Source: Streptomyces qaidamensis (GTDB taxonomy: Bacteria > Actinomycetota > Actinomycetes > Streptomycetales > Streptomycetaceae). Taken from it: a stretch of 64,000 bases of DNA. Shown piece by piece: positions 1-7,891 of the stretch. The DNA is taken from the NCBI RefSeq assembly GCF_001611795.1, contig NZ_CP015098.1, positions 7,564,001-7,628,000 on the forward strand. The letters run 5' to 3'. Made by a program: the position numbers and the translations under genes. How positions within the stretch are numbered: position 1 is the stretch's first letter; each line of letters starts with the position of its first letter. The notes below the pieces were generated by a model. It searched no databases and was not told where the DNA came from. It worked only from the letters and a program-made list of their open reading frames with translations.

Positions 1-153
1 TGGGCGCGCGTCGCCGGCGTGGGCATCGCCGGACTCGTCATCATCGCCAACTTCCTCTCCCTGCCGGCCTACCCGGTCTGGTCGGTGGTCATGATCGCGA
101 TGTCCGCGTTCATCATCTGGGCCCTGTGCACCCCAAGCAGGGGTGATGCCTGA
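1..153 (+). CDS. C-terminal fragment of a small integral membrane protein (DUF7144-like)
   Basis: Fifty codons run in frame 1 from the window edge to a TGA at 151-153; the start lies outside. The visible part holds two hydrophobic segments (about residues 5-20 and 26-42 of the fragment) separated by a short proline-containing turn (LSLPAYPVW), and ends in a short polar tail. This resembles the last two helices of the small four-helix DUF7144 proteins common in Streptomyces. The assignment is by pattern memory only; membrane location is well supported, function is unknown. Confidence 0.5.
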   Translation, partial: WARVAGVGIAGLVIIANFLSLPAYPVWSVVMIAMSAFIIWALCTPSRGDA

Positions 154-164
154 GCCGTCGCGGC

Positions 165-2210
165 TCAGGCCCGCGTACGGACCAGCAGCAGGGCCACGTC
201 GTCGTCCGGTTCGGGACTCAGCGCGCTGAGCAGACTGTCGCTCGCGCGCTGCAGGCTGGGCCCCGCGTTTTCGAGCAGGCGGGTCAGCGTGTCGAGACCC
301 GTGTCGATCGGCTCCGCGCGGTTCTCCACCAGCCCGTCCGTGTAGAGGGCGAGCAGGGAGCCCGGGGGGAGATCCACCTCCACCGTGCCGAACTCCACGC
401 CGCCGACCCCGAGCGGCACACCGCCCGGCACGTCGAGGAGCTTCGCGCTGTCGTCCGCCCCGGCGAGGACCGGCGGCAGATGCCCGGCGCTGGACAGCTC
501 GCAGGTGCCGCGCTCCAGGTCGCACACCGCGTACACGCACGTGGCGATCGCGTCACCCAGCGAGCCGGCGATGTCGTCGAGGTGGCGCAGCAGCTCGGCC
601 GGCGGGAGGTCCAGCCGGGCCAGCGCCCGCGTCGCGGTGCTCAGCTGCCCCATGATCGCCGCGGCCTGGACGCCCTTGCCCATGACGTCCCCGACGACCA
701 GCGCGGTGCGCCGCGGGCCCAGCGGCAGGACGTCGTACCAGTCGCCGCCGACCTCGCTGAGGGCCGGACGGTAACGGGCGGCGATGTCCAGCCCCTCCCG
801 CTCGGCGGGCGTGCTGGGCAGCAGGCTGCGCTGCAGGGTCAGGGCCGTGCCGCGCTCGCGGCCGTAGAGGCGGGCGTTGTCGATGCAGATCGCGGCCCGG
901 GCGGCGAGCTCGGAGGCGAGCACCTGGTCCCGGTCGTCGAAGGGGCGCTCGTTGACCGTGCGGTACAGCGAGAGCGTGCCGAGCACCTTGCCCCGGGCCA
1001 CCAGCGGCAGCGCCAGGTAGGAGTGGGCACCGGCCTCGTGCAGGGCCTGGGCGGCCCGTGAGTCCCGGGCCAGACGCCGCAGCATCTTGCCGTCCACGCG
1101 CTCGACCAGGACCGGGCGGGCACTGCGCACGCACTGCATGATGACCCGCGACGAGCCGTACGTGGCGAGCTCACCCACCGGGTCGGCGGCGTGGATGGCG
1201 TCGGTGGGATAACCGGCGGCGACGGCCAGCGCCCGGAACTCGGCCGGAGCGCCGCCCGACACGGGCGTGATGGTGCCGCCTGCCACGACCGACTCCAGGA
1301 CGTCCACGGCGGCCAGATCCGCGAGATGCGGCACGACCACGCCGGCCAGCTCCCGGGCGGTCTGCTGGAGGTCGAGCGTGGTGCCGATCTTCACGCCCGC
1401 GTCGGCGATCACCGACAGGTGCTGGCGCGCCTGCGCGACCTCGGCCGCGGCCTGCTGGCGCTCGGTCACGTCCAGCACGGCCATCGCCAGCCCGAGCACC
1501 CGGCCGTCGGTGTCCTCGATGCGGTGGTACGACTCCGAGTAGGCGCGGTCCTGGAGATCCGCCGCGGTACGCCCGACGGTCTGCTGGTCGAGGAGGGGTC
1601 TGCCGGTCTCCAGCACGTGCCGCATCCGGGCCTCGATGGCCGTCACGTCCAGATCCGGCAGCACCTCACCCACCCGGCGCCCCAGCACGGCCTCCTCGGG
1701 CATGCCGTTGATCCGCTCCAGCGCGGGATTGACCCCGACCCAGCGCAAGTCGTTGTCGAAGACGGCGATGCCGAGCGGGGTCTGGTTGACGAGGCTGTGC
1801 GAGAGGGCGAGGTCGCGCTCCACCTGCCGTACGGTCGTCGCGTCCGTGGCGAGTCCCAGCAGGTGGGGCTGCCCCTCGGGGTCGAGAAGACGCATCGTGC
1901 GGAACTCCACGGCGCGTTCCGTGCCGTCGCGGTGCCGCAGCGGGAAGACACCGGCCCACCGGGCCCCCGTGCTGACCTGGGCGAAGAGCTCCCTGCCGCG
2001 GGGCCGGTTCTCGGGGGAGACCAGGAGGGTGTCGGCGCGCTGCCGCAGGGCCTCCGCCGCGGTCCAGCCGAGCAGTTGCTCGATCTCGGGGCTCCACAGC
2101 GCGATGCGCCCGCCCGCGTCCAGGACCACGGCCGCGACCTTCAGCAGATCCAGCAGCCCGCCGGGCGCGGCCGTGACGGCGTCGCGGTCCGAGGTCGCAT
2201 ACCCGTTCAT
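165..2210 (-). CDS. PAS-PAS-GAF-SpoIIE (PP2C) serine/threonine phosphatase
   Basis: A 681-residue cytoplasmic sensor phosphatase. Two PAS-like regions come first (about 20-130, with VVLDAGGRIALWS, and 135-255, with VFDNDLRWVGVNPALERI), then a GAF domain (about 265-450), then a SpoIIE/PP2C domain (about 460-678) with RPALSEVGGDWYDV and VVGDVMGKG, which carry the metal-binding aspartates. Such proteins dephosphorylate anti-anti-sigma factors in response to a ligand or redox signal sensed by PAS/GAF. No HATPase anti-sigma domain is present, unlike the second SpoIIE protein at 34266. The ATG at 2210 has GGAAGGAG about 8 nt upstream. The signal and target cannot be read from sequence. Confidence 0.88.
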   Translation of the reverse strand: MNGYATSDRDAVTAAPGGLLDLLKVAAVVLDAGGRIALWSPEIEQLLGWTAAEALRQRADTLLVSPENRPRGRELFAQVSTGARWAGVFPLRHRDGTERAVEFRTMRLLDPEGQPHLLGLATDATTVRQVERDLALSHSLVNQTPLGIAVFDNDLRWVGVNPALERINGMPEEAVLGRRVGEVLPDLDVTAIEARMRHVLETGRPLLDQQTVGRTAADLQDRAYSESYHRIEDTDGRVLGLAMAVLDVTERQQAAAEVAQARQHLSVIADAGVKIGTTLDLQQTARELAGVVVPHLADLAAVDVLESVVAGGTITPVSGGAPAEFRALAVAAGYPTDAIHAADPVGELATYGSSRVIMQCVRSARPVLVERVDGKMLRRLARDSRAAQALHEAGAHSYLALPLVARGKVLGTLSLYRTVNERPFDDRDQVLASELAARAAICIDNARLYGRERGTALTLQRSLLPSTPAEREGLDIAARYRPALSEVGGDWYDVLPLGPRRTALVVGDVMGKGVQAAAIMGQLSTATRALARLDLPPAELLRHLDDIAGSLGDAIATCVYAVCDLERGTCELSSAGHLPPVLAGADDSAKLLDVPGGVPLGVGGVEFGTVEVDLPPGSLLALYTDGLVENRAEPIDTGLDTLTRLLENAGPSLQRASDSLLSALSPEPDDDVALLLVRTRA

Positions 2211-2362
2211 GCGAGCCGCTCCTTCCGGCGCGGCAAAGGTACCGCCATGATCTGTTGCTCTGGCTGTCCGATGAGGTCACATTACGGTCGGAGGAGCGGC
2301 ACTGTCGCGCCGAAATGACAAAAAGCCGCGGGTGGGTGCTCGCGGTGGGAGGGAGCGGCATC

Positions 2363-3193
2363 GTGGAGGACTGGACGCTGCGGGAGAGCCTGGTCACCGG
2401 GTCGGGGACCGTGCGCTGGGACCGGCTCGGCGACCCCGGCGCAGAGCCGGTGGTGCTGCTGCACGGGACGCCCTTCTCCTCGTACGTGTGGCACGAGATC
2501 GCGCCCGCCCTCGCCGCCGCCGGGTACCGCGTGCACGTGTGGGACATGGCGGGCTACGGCACCTCCGGCATGCACGCCGGCCAGGACGTCTCACTGGGCG
2601 CCCAGGGCCGGATCTTCGCCGAGCTGCTCGCGCACTGGGGACTTCAGGAGCCGGCGGTCGTCGCGCACGACTTCGGGGGGTGCGTGGCTCTGCGCGCCCA
2701 TCTGCTGCACGGGGCCCGCTACCGGCGGCTCGCGCTGGTCGACCCGGTGGCGCTGAAGCCCTGGGGCTCCCCCTTCTTCCGGCTGGTCGGGGAGCACAGC
2801 CGGGTCTTCGAGCAGCTCCCGGCGGCACTGCACGAGGCCCTGGTGCGCGAGTACGTCTCCTCCGCGAGCCACCTCGGCCTGCGTCCCGCCACCCTCGACG
2901 CCCTGGTCGGGCCCTGGACGGGGGAGGAGGGCCAGGGGGCCTTCTACCGGCAGATCGCGCAGGCCGACCAGCGCTACACCGACGAGATCCAGCCGCTCTA
3001 CCCGACGATCGACCTGCCCGTCACGGTGTGCTGGGGCACCGAGGACACCTGGATCCCGTTCGTCAGGGGGCAGGAACTCGCCGCCCTGATCCCGGGAGCC
3101 AGATTGGTGCCCGTCCCGCAGGCCGGTCATCTCGTCCCGCTGGACGCGCCCGCCCGGCTGACGGGCGAGTTGCTCACCTTCCTCATGGCCTGA
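2363..3193 (+). CDS. Alpha/beta hydrolase
   Basis: A 276-residue alpha/beta-hydrolase-fold protein. The oxyanion-hole region is VVLLHGTPFSSYVWHEIAPAL. The nucleophile elbow appears as AHDFGG, with Asp where esterases have Ser, which is the haloalkane/haloacetate dehalogenase and epoxide hydrolase pattern. A late acid lies near CWGTEDTWIP and the catalytic His in QAGHLVPLDAP. The frame is open from 2255, but GTG 2363 is the best start: GGAGGGAG sits 8 nt before it, and the hydrolase domain begins at once (VEDWTLRESL). Divergent from the phosphatase at 165-2210. The substrate is unknown; a dehalogenase or epoxide hydrolase-like mechanism is an inference from the Asp. Confidence 0.8.
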   Translation: MEDWTLRESLVTGSGTVRWDRLGDPGAEPVVLLHGTPFSSYVWHEIAPALAAAGYRVHVWDMAGYGTSGMHAGQDVSLGAQGRIFAELLAHWGLQEPAVVAHDFGGCVALRAHLLHGARYRRLALVDPVALKPWGSPFFRLVGEHSRVFEQLPAALHEALVREYVSSASHLGLRPATLDALVGPWTGEEGQGAFYRQIAQADQRYTDEIQPLYPTIDLPVTVCWGTEDTWIPFVRGQELAALIPGARLVPVPQAGHLVPLDAPARLTGELLTFLMA

Positions 3194-3270
3194 GGACGGT
3201 GTGGTCTGAGGACGGTGTGGCCTGAACACGGTACGGCCTGCAGACCGCTTGGCGTGAAGGCCCTCTGACC
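3191..3270 (+). repeat. Degenerate 16-nt tandem repeat, five units
   Basis: Five consecutive 16-nt units start exactly on the stop codon of the hydrolase gene. Units 1 and 2 (3191-3206, 3207-3222) differ by one base (TGAGGACGGTGTGGTC and TGAGGACGGTGTGGCC). Unit 3 is TGAACACGGTACGGCC, and units 4 and 5 are increasingly diverged but still begin TG. No hairpin or ORF explains it; replication slippage is likely. Confidence 0.6.
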
Positions 3271-3310
3271 CCAGGGAACCATCAGGATCGCACAAAGTCC
3301 GACGGGGTCA

Positions 3311-3339
3311 TTGCTTCGTTTGTGTTCGAGTCCTAGGGT
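3311..3339 (+). promoter_or_regulatory. Probable housekeeping promoter of the beta-galactosidase gene
   Basis: TTGCTT (3311-3316) is followed after exactly 17 nt by TAGGGT (3334-3339), a fair match to TTGACN and TANNNT. Transcription from about 3346 would give a leader of about 135 nt before the ATG at 3481. Confidence 0.45.
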
Positions 3340-3480
3340 GTGCCTGCTCAGCAGTTGCTCCGTCACCGTCAGTTGCACGGGTCCCAACAGAAACACCCAT
3401 CAGGGGCGGGGCGTTGGGGCTCTCGTCTGACACGCCCTCAGTCCGTGCAGCACCCTGTCGAACCGAGGAAGGCCACGGTC

Positions 3481-6400
3481 ATGCCGCACCCCCACTCGCA
3501 CCCTTCTCCCGCCGACCGGCCGGTCGTCAGCCGCCGCCGACTGCTGGAGTCAGGAGCCGCCGTGCTCGGCGCGCTCGCCCTGTCCGCGTCGCCCGTCGCG
3601 GCACACGCGGCCGGCCGGCGCCCGGCGGCGGAGGGCCCTCCCGAGTGGAACGACGGCCTGAGCGTGTACCGGGTGGGCACCGAGCCGCCGCACACCACCC
3701 TCATGCCCTACGCGGACCTCGGGCAGGCCCTGAAGGGCGACCGCGAGCGCTCGCCGTACCGGCTGAGCCTCGACGGTACCTGGAAGTTCGCCTATGCGGA
3801 CCGCCCCGACGACCGGGACACCGACTTCCACCGCACCGACCTCGACGACTCCGGCTGGGACACCATCCCGGTGCCCTCGGCCTGGCAGCTGCACGGCTAC
3901 GACTTCCCGATCTACGTCAACATCACGTACCCCTGGTGGGGCCCCAACGGCCGGGGCGAGGATGCCCAGCCGCCGGCCGCCCCGACCCGCTACAACCCCG
4001 TCGGCCAGTACCGCCGCACCTTCACCGTGCCCCGCAACTGGCGGGGCCGGCGCACCTTCCTGCACTTCGAGGGCGTCAAGTCCGCCCACTACGTGTGGAT
4101 CAACGGCGAGCTGGTGGGCTACCACGAGGACTCCTACACCTCCGCCGAGTACGACATCACCCCCCACCTCAAGCCGGGCACCAACCAGATCGCCGTGGAG
4201 GTGTACCGCTACTCCGACGCGGAGTGGCTGGAGGACCAGGACATGATCCGGCTGAGCGGCATCTTCCGCTCGGTCCACCTGTACTCCACGCCCAGCGTGC
4301 ACCTGCGCGACTTCAAGCTGGACACCCCGCTCGGCGACGGCTACACCTCCGCCGACCTCAAGGTCACCGCCCACGTACGCGACTACGACGGCAAGGGCGG
4401 GGGCCGCTACACCGTCGAGACGCAGCTCTACGACGCCCGTGGCCACGCGGTCTGGTCCCGGCCCCTGAACCGTTCCGCCGACGTCCCCGACGGGGACGAG
4501 GTGACGGTCGAGGCGTCCAGAGCCGTCCCCGCGCCGAAGCTGTGGTCGGCCGAGCACCCGAACCTCTACACCGCCGTGCTCCGCCTGCGCGACCCCGCCG
4601 GCAAGGTGGTGGAGACCCTCTCGCACCGGGTCGGCCTCCGCGAGTTCGCGCTGAAGGACGGCCTGATGCGCATCAACGGCAAGCCGGTCTCCTTCCGCGG
4701 CATCAACCGCCACGAGATGCACCCCGTCACGGGCTCGGCCCTCACCCGCGCGCAGATGGTCGAGGACATCGAGATCATCAAGCGCCTCAACATCAACAGC
4801 GTCCGCACCTCGCACTACCCCAACAATCCGCTGTGGCTCGAACTCGCCGACGAGTACGGCCTGTACCTCGTCGACGAGACCAACCTCGAAACCCACGGCA
4901 TCCGCGACGAGTTCCCCGGCAGCGGCCACCCGGAGTGGACCGAGGCCTGTGTGGTCCGCGCCCAGAACATGGTCCACCGCGACAAGAACCACGCCTCGGT
5001 GGTCATCTGGTCCCTCGGCAACGAGGCGGGCGGCGGCACGACCTTCAACGCCATGCACGACTGGATCCGCTCCTACGACCCCACCCGCGTCATCCAGTAC
5101 GAGGGCGACGACCGCCCGGGCATCAGCGACATCCGCTCCGAGATGTACGACAGCCCGCAGCGGGTCGAGCAGCGCGCCAAGGACACCGGTGACACCCGGC
5201 CGTACGTGATGATCGAGTACTCCCACGGCATGGGCAACTCCAACGGCAACTTCAAGAAGTACTGGGACATCGTCCGCCGCTACGACGTCCTCCAGGGCGG
5301 CTGGATCTGGGACTTCGCCGACCAGGCCCTGAGCTGGCCCACCCCCGCGCGCAAACTGCTGACCGAGTCCGGCCCGGGCGCGCTGCGCGGCGAGGTCATG
5401 GCACCCTCGGGCACCTTCGACCGCGCCAAGGGCGTCTCGGGCGGCACCGTCTTCCCCCGTGACACCCGCCTCGACCTCACCGGCTCCCTGACCCTGGAGG
5501 CCTGGGTCACTCCGGGCGTCACCGGCGGCCATCAGCCCATCGTCGCCAAGGGCGACACCCAGTACGCCCTGAAGCAGACCGACAAGAACCTGGAGTTCTT
5601 CATCCACGGCGGCGGCCAGTGGGTCACCGCGAGCTGGGCCCTGCCCGACGGCTGGACCGGCAAGGAGCATCACATCGCCGGTGTCTTCGACGCGGACGCG
5701 GGGGCACTCACCCTGTACGTCGACGGCCAGGTGCGCGGCACCCGGACCACCACCCGCCGCCCCGGCGTCAACACCGCGTCCCTGTCACTCGCCACCGACA
5801 TCGACAACCCGACCCGGGAGTTCAGCGGCACCATCCGCCGCGCCCGCGTGTACGCCCGCGCCCTGAGCGCCGCGGAACTGGCCTCGGACACCCGGGGGCC
5901 CGACGACGAGGGCGTGCGCTTCTGGTTCGACGCGGCCACCGCCGGCCTCACCGAGAAGCGCCCGCGCGACAAGACGTTCTACGCCTACGGCGGCGACTGG
6001 GGCGACAACCCCAACGACGGTGCCTTCGCCGGCGACGGCATCGTCCTGCCCGACCGCACCCTCACCGGCAAGTCCGCCGAGGTCAAGCAGATCTACCAGG
6101 CCGTCGACGCCACCCCGGCCGCGGGAGGCCCTGGCGCCGTCAGGCTCACCAACGAGCACCTGTTCACCAACCTCCGTGAGTTCGAGGGTCGTTGGTCCCT
6201 GATCGCCGACGGCAAGGTCGTCCAGCGCGGCCGGCTGACCCGCGACCAGCTGACCGTCGCCCCACTGAGCAGCAAGGACATCAAGATCCCGGTGCGGCTC
6301 CCGGCGAAGCCCGAACCCGGCACGGAGTACTTCCTCCAGCTCTCCTTCACCACCAGGGAAGCCACCAAGTGGGCCAGGGCCGGCTTCGAGGTGGCCAAGC

Positions 6401-7377
6401 GGCAGATCCAACTCGACGCGGGCAGCCCGGCCGTGACGCCCGCGCCGCTGCGAACCGTGCCCGCCCTCACCCACACCGACGGGGACAAGACCGTCACCGT
6501 GAAGGGCAAGGGCTTCGCCGTCACCATCGACAAGAGCACCGGAACCATCACCTCCTACGAGGCGGGCGGCACCCGGCTCATCACCTCCGGACCCGTCCCG
6601 AACTTCTGGCGGGCGCCCACCGACAACGACCGCGGCAACGGCCAGCACACCCGCAACCAGACGTGGCGCGACGCCGGAGCGAAGAGGAAGGTGGCCGACG
6701 TACGGGTACGGCCCCTGGACGACCGGGCCGTCGAGGTCACCTGCACCGGCACGCTGCCCACCGGCACGGAGTCCACGTACAGCACGACGTACACGGTCTT
6801 CGGCAACGGCGAGATCAAGGTCGACAACACCCTGCACCCGGGGGCGGCGAACCTGCCGTACATCCCGGAGGTCGGCACCCTGCTGTTCCTGCCGCGGGGC
6901 CTGGACCGGCTGCACTACTACGGCCGGGGCCCCGAGGAGAACATGTGGGACCGCAACAACGCCACCGACGTCGGCCTGTACTCCGGCACCGTCTCCGGGC
7001 AGTGGACCCCGTACCTGCGCCCCCAGGAGAACGGCAACAAGACCGACGTCCGCTGGGCGGCGCTGACCGACGGCAGGGGCCGCGGACTGCTCGTGTCCGG
7101 TGAGCCGCTGCTGGAGGTCAACGCCTCGCACTTCACCCCCGAGGACCTGTCGGTCGGCGCCCGCCACGACTACCAGCTCACCCCCCGGGACGCGGTGGTC
7201 CTGCGGCTCAACCACCGCCAGATGGGCGTGGGCGGCGACAACAGCTGGGGCGCGCACACGCACGACGAGTTCAAGCTGCTCGCGGGCCGCGACTACGCGT
7301 ACACCTACCGGCTGCGTCCGCACACGCGCGTGAGCGAGGCGATGGAGGCCTCGCGACGGCCGACCGCCACCGCGTAG
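3481..7377 (+). CDS. Tat-exported GH2 beta-galactosidase with an inserted LamG domain
   Basis: A 1298-residue LacZ-type glycoside hydrolase family 2 enzyme. ATG 3481 has GAGGAAGG 8 nt upstream and gives a twin-arginine signal (SRRRLLESGAAVLGALALSA), so the enzyme is probably exported folded. Sugar-binding (about 65-240), immunoglobulin-like and TIM-barrel domains follow. The acid/base is Glu515 in WSLGNEAGGG and the nucleophile is Glu579 in VMIEYSHGMGNSNG. Between WIWDFADQ and YGGDWGDNPND, contiguous in LacZ apart from a short loop, lies an insert of about 170 residues (640-810) with concanavalin/LamG features (LTLEAWVTPG, LYVDGQVRGT). The beta-galactosidase small-chain domain forms the C-terminus (from about 1010). 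It hydrolyses beta-D-galactosides; the insert may bind carbohydrate. Stands alone between a promoter and a terminator. Confidence 0.9.
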   Translation: MPHPHSHPSPADRPVVSRRRLLESGAAVLGALALSASPVAAHAAGRRPAAEGPPEWNDGLSVYRVGTEPPHTTLMPYADLGQALKGDRERSPYRLSLDGTWKFAYADRPDDRDTDFHRTDLDDSGWDTIPVPSAWQLHGYDFPIYVNITYPWWGPNGRGEDAQPPAAPTRYNPVGQYRRTFTVPRNWRGRRTFLHFEGVKSAHYVWINGELVGYHEDSYTSAEYDITPHLKPGTNQIAVEVYRYSDAEWLEDQDMIRLSGIFRSVHLYSTPSVHLRDFKLDTPLGDGYTSADLKVTAHVRDYDGKGGGRYTVETQLYDARGHAVWSRPLNRSADVPDGDEVTVEASRAVPAPKLWSAEHPNLYTAVLRLRDPAGKVVETLSHRVGLREFALKDGLMRINGKPVSFRGINRHEMHPVTGSALTRAQMVEDIEIIKRLNINSVRTSHYPNNPLWLELADEYGLYLVDETNLETHGIRDEFPGSGHPEWTEACVVRAQNMVHRDKNHASVVIWSLGNEAGGGTTFNAMHDWIRSYDPTRVIQYEGDDRPGISDIRSEMYDSPQRVEQRAKDTGDTRPYVMIEYSHGMGNSNGNFKKYWDIVRRYDVLQGGWIWDFADQALSWPTPARKLLTESGPGALRGEVMAPSGTFDRAKGVSGGTVFPRDTRLDLTGSLTLEAWVTPGVTGGHQPIVAKGDTQYALKQTDKNLEFFIHGGGQWVTASWALPDGWTGKEHHIAGVFDADAGALTLYVDGQVRGTRTTTRRPGVNTASLSLATDIDNPTREFSGTIRRARVYARALSAAELASDTRGPDDEGVRFWFDAATAGLTEKRPRDKTFYAYGGDWGDNPNDGAFAGDGIVLPDRTLTGKSAEVKQIYQAVDATPAAGGPGAVRLTNEHLFTNLREFEGRWSLIADGKVVQRGRLTRDQLTVAPLSSKDIKIPVRLPAKPEPGTEYFLQLSFTTREATKWARAGFEVAKRQIQLDAGSPAVTPAPLRTVPALTHTDGDKTVTVKGKGFAVTIDKSTGTITSYEAGGTRLITSGPVPNFWRAPTDNDRGNGQHTRNQTWRDAGAKRKVADVRVRPLDDRAVEVTCTGTLPTGTESTYSTTYTVFGNGEIKVDNTLHPGAANLPYIPEVGTLLFLPRGLDRLHYYGRGPEENMWDRNNATDVGLYSGTVSGQWTPYLRPQENGNKTDVRWAALTDGRGRGLLVSGEPLLEVNASHFTPEDLSVGARHDYQLTPRDAVVLRLNHRQMGVGGDNSWGAHTHDEFKLLAGRDYAYTYRLRPHTRVSEAMEASRRPTATA

Positions 7378-7385
7378 ACCCTGTC

Positions 7386-7415
7386 AGCGGCGCCGCCTCA
7401 GTCGGCGGCGTCGCT
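7386..7415. terminator. Hairpin between convergent beta-galactosidase and arsR genes
   Basis: A 12-bp stem with one mismatch (AGCGGCGCCGCC at 7386-7397, GGCGGCGTCGCT at 7404-7415) and a 6-nt loop. It overlaps the last codons of the minus-strand regulator and could stop transcription from both sides. Confidence 0.5.
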
Positions 7416-7760
7416 GATGCCCAGTCGCAGGTGCTCCACGTGGTACACGGCCTGGTCGAGCAGCTCGGCGACATGGTGGTCGTGCAGCGCGTACACCACC
7501 GAACGGCCCCGCCGCTCGCCCACGACCAGGCCCAGATTGCGCAGCAGCCGCAGCTGGTGCGAGCAGGCCGACTGCTCCATGCCCACCTCGGCGGCCAACT
7601 CCGTGGCCGGCAGCGGGCCCTCGCGCAGCCGCGCCAGGATCAGCAGCCGGGAGGGCGTGGACAGGGCCTGGAGCGTGGTGGCGACCTTCGCGACGTTGTC
7701 CGCGTCCAGGCGTACGCGCTCGCCGGCGTCCTGCACGGGGGTGACGGCTCCATGACCCAT
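7398..7760 (-). CDS. ArsR/SmtB-family metalloregulator with a CzrA-type alpha-5 zinc site
   Basis: A 120-residue winged-helix repressor (helix-turn-helix at about 52-75, ELAAEVGMEQSACSHQLRLL). Helix alpha-5 carries Asp94, His96, His107 and His110 (HDHHVAELLDQAVYHVEH). This D-x-H-(10)-H-x2-H spacing is exactly that of the zinc/cobalt sensor CzrA (the last ligand is Glu in SmtB), so zinc or cobalt sensing is predicted. No arsenic-type CxC motif is present; the single Cys66 lies in the recognition helix. The protein should dissociate from DNA when metal binds. It is divergent from the AdaA-AlkA gene, and a fitting palindrome lies 31-46 nt upstream of its start. No metal transporter is next to it, so its targets beyond itself are unknown. 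Confidence 0.85.
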   Translation of the reverse strand: MGHGAVTPVQDAGERVRLDADNVAKVATTLQALSTPSRLLILARLREGPLPATELAAEVGMEQSACSHQLRLLRNLGLVVGERRGRSVVYALHDHHVAELLDQAVYHVEHLRLGISDAAD

Positions 7761-7790
7761 GACGTCATCCTAGCGGCCCCACGCGAACAC

Positions 7791-7806
7791 ATGAATGAAT
7801 CTTCAT
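7791..7806. promoter_or_regulatory. Probable ArsR/CzrA-type operator (ATGAA-N6-TTCAT)
   Basis: ATGAATGAATCTTCAT is a perfect inverted repeat of ATGAA with a 6-nt spacer. Operators of SmtB/CzrA relatives share a TGAA-N6-TTCA core. It stands out as AT-rich in this G+C-rich region. It lies 31 nt upstream of the arsR start and 86 nt upstream of the divergent DNA-repair gene, so it most likely serves autoregulation. Confidence 0.6.
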
Positions 7807-7891
7807 CCGTGCCCGTGGGGCGGTGCCGGGCGGGCACGTCGATGTCGGATTCTCGCCAGCCCCGCGCCGCCCGGTGCCGGATGCTGGACCC

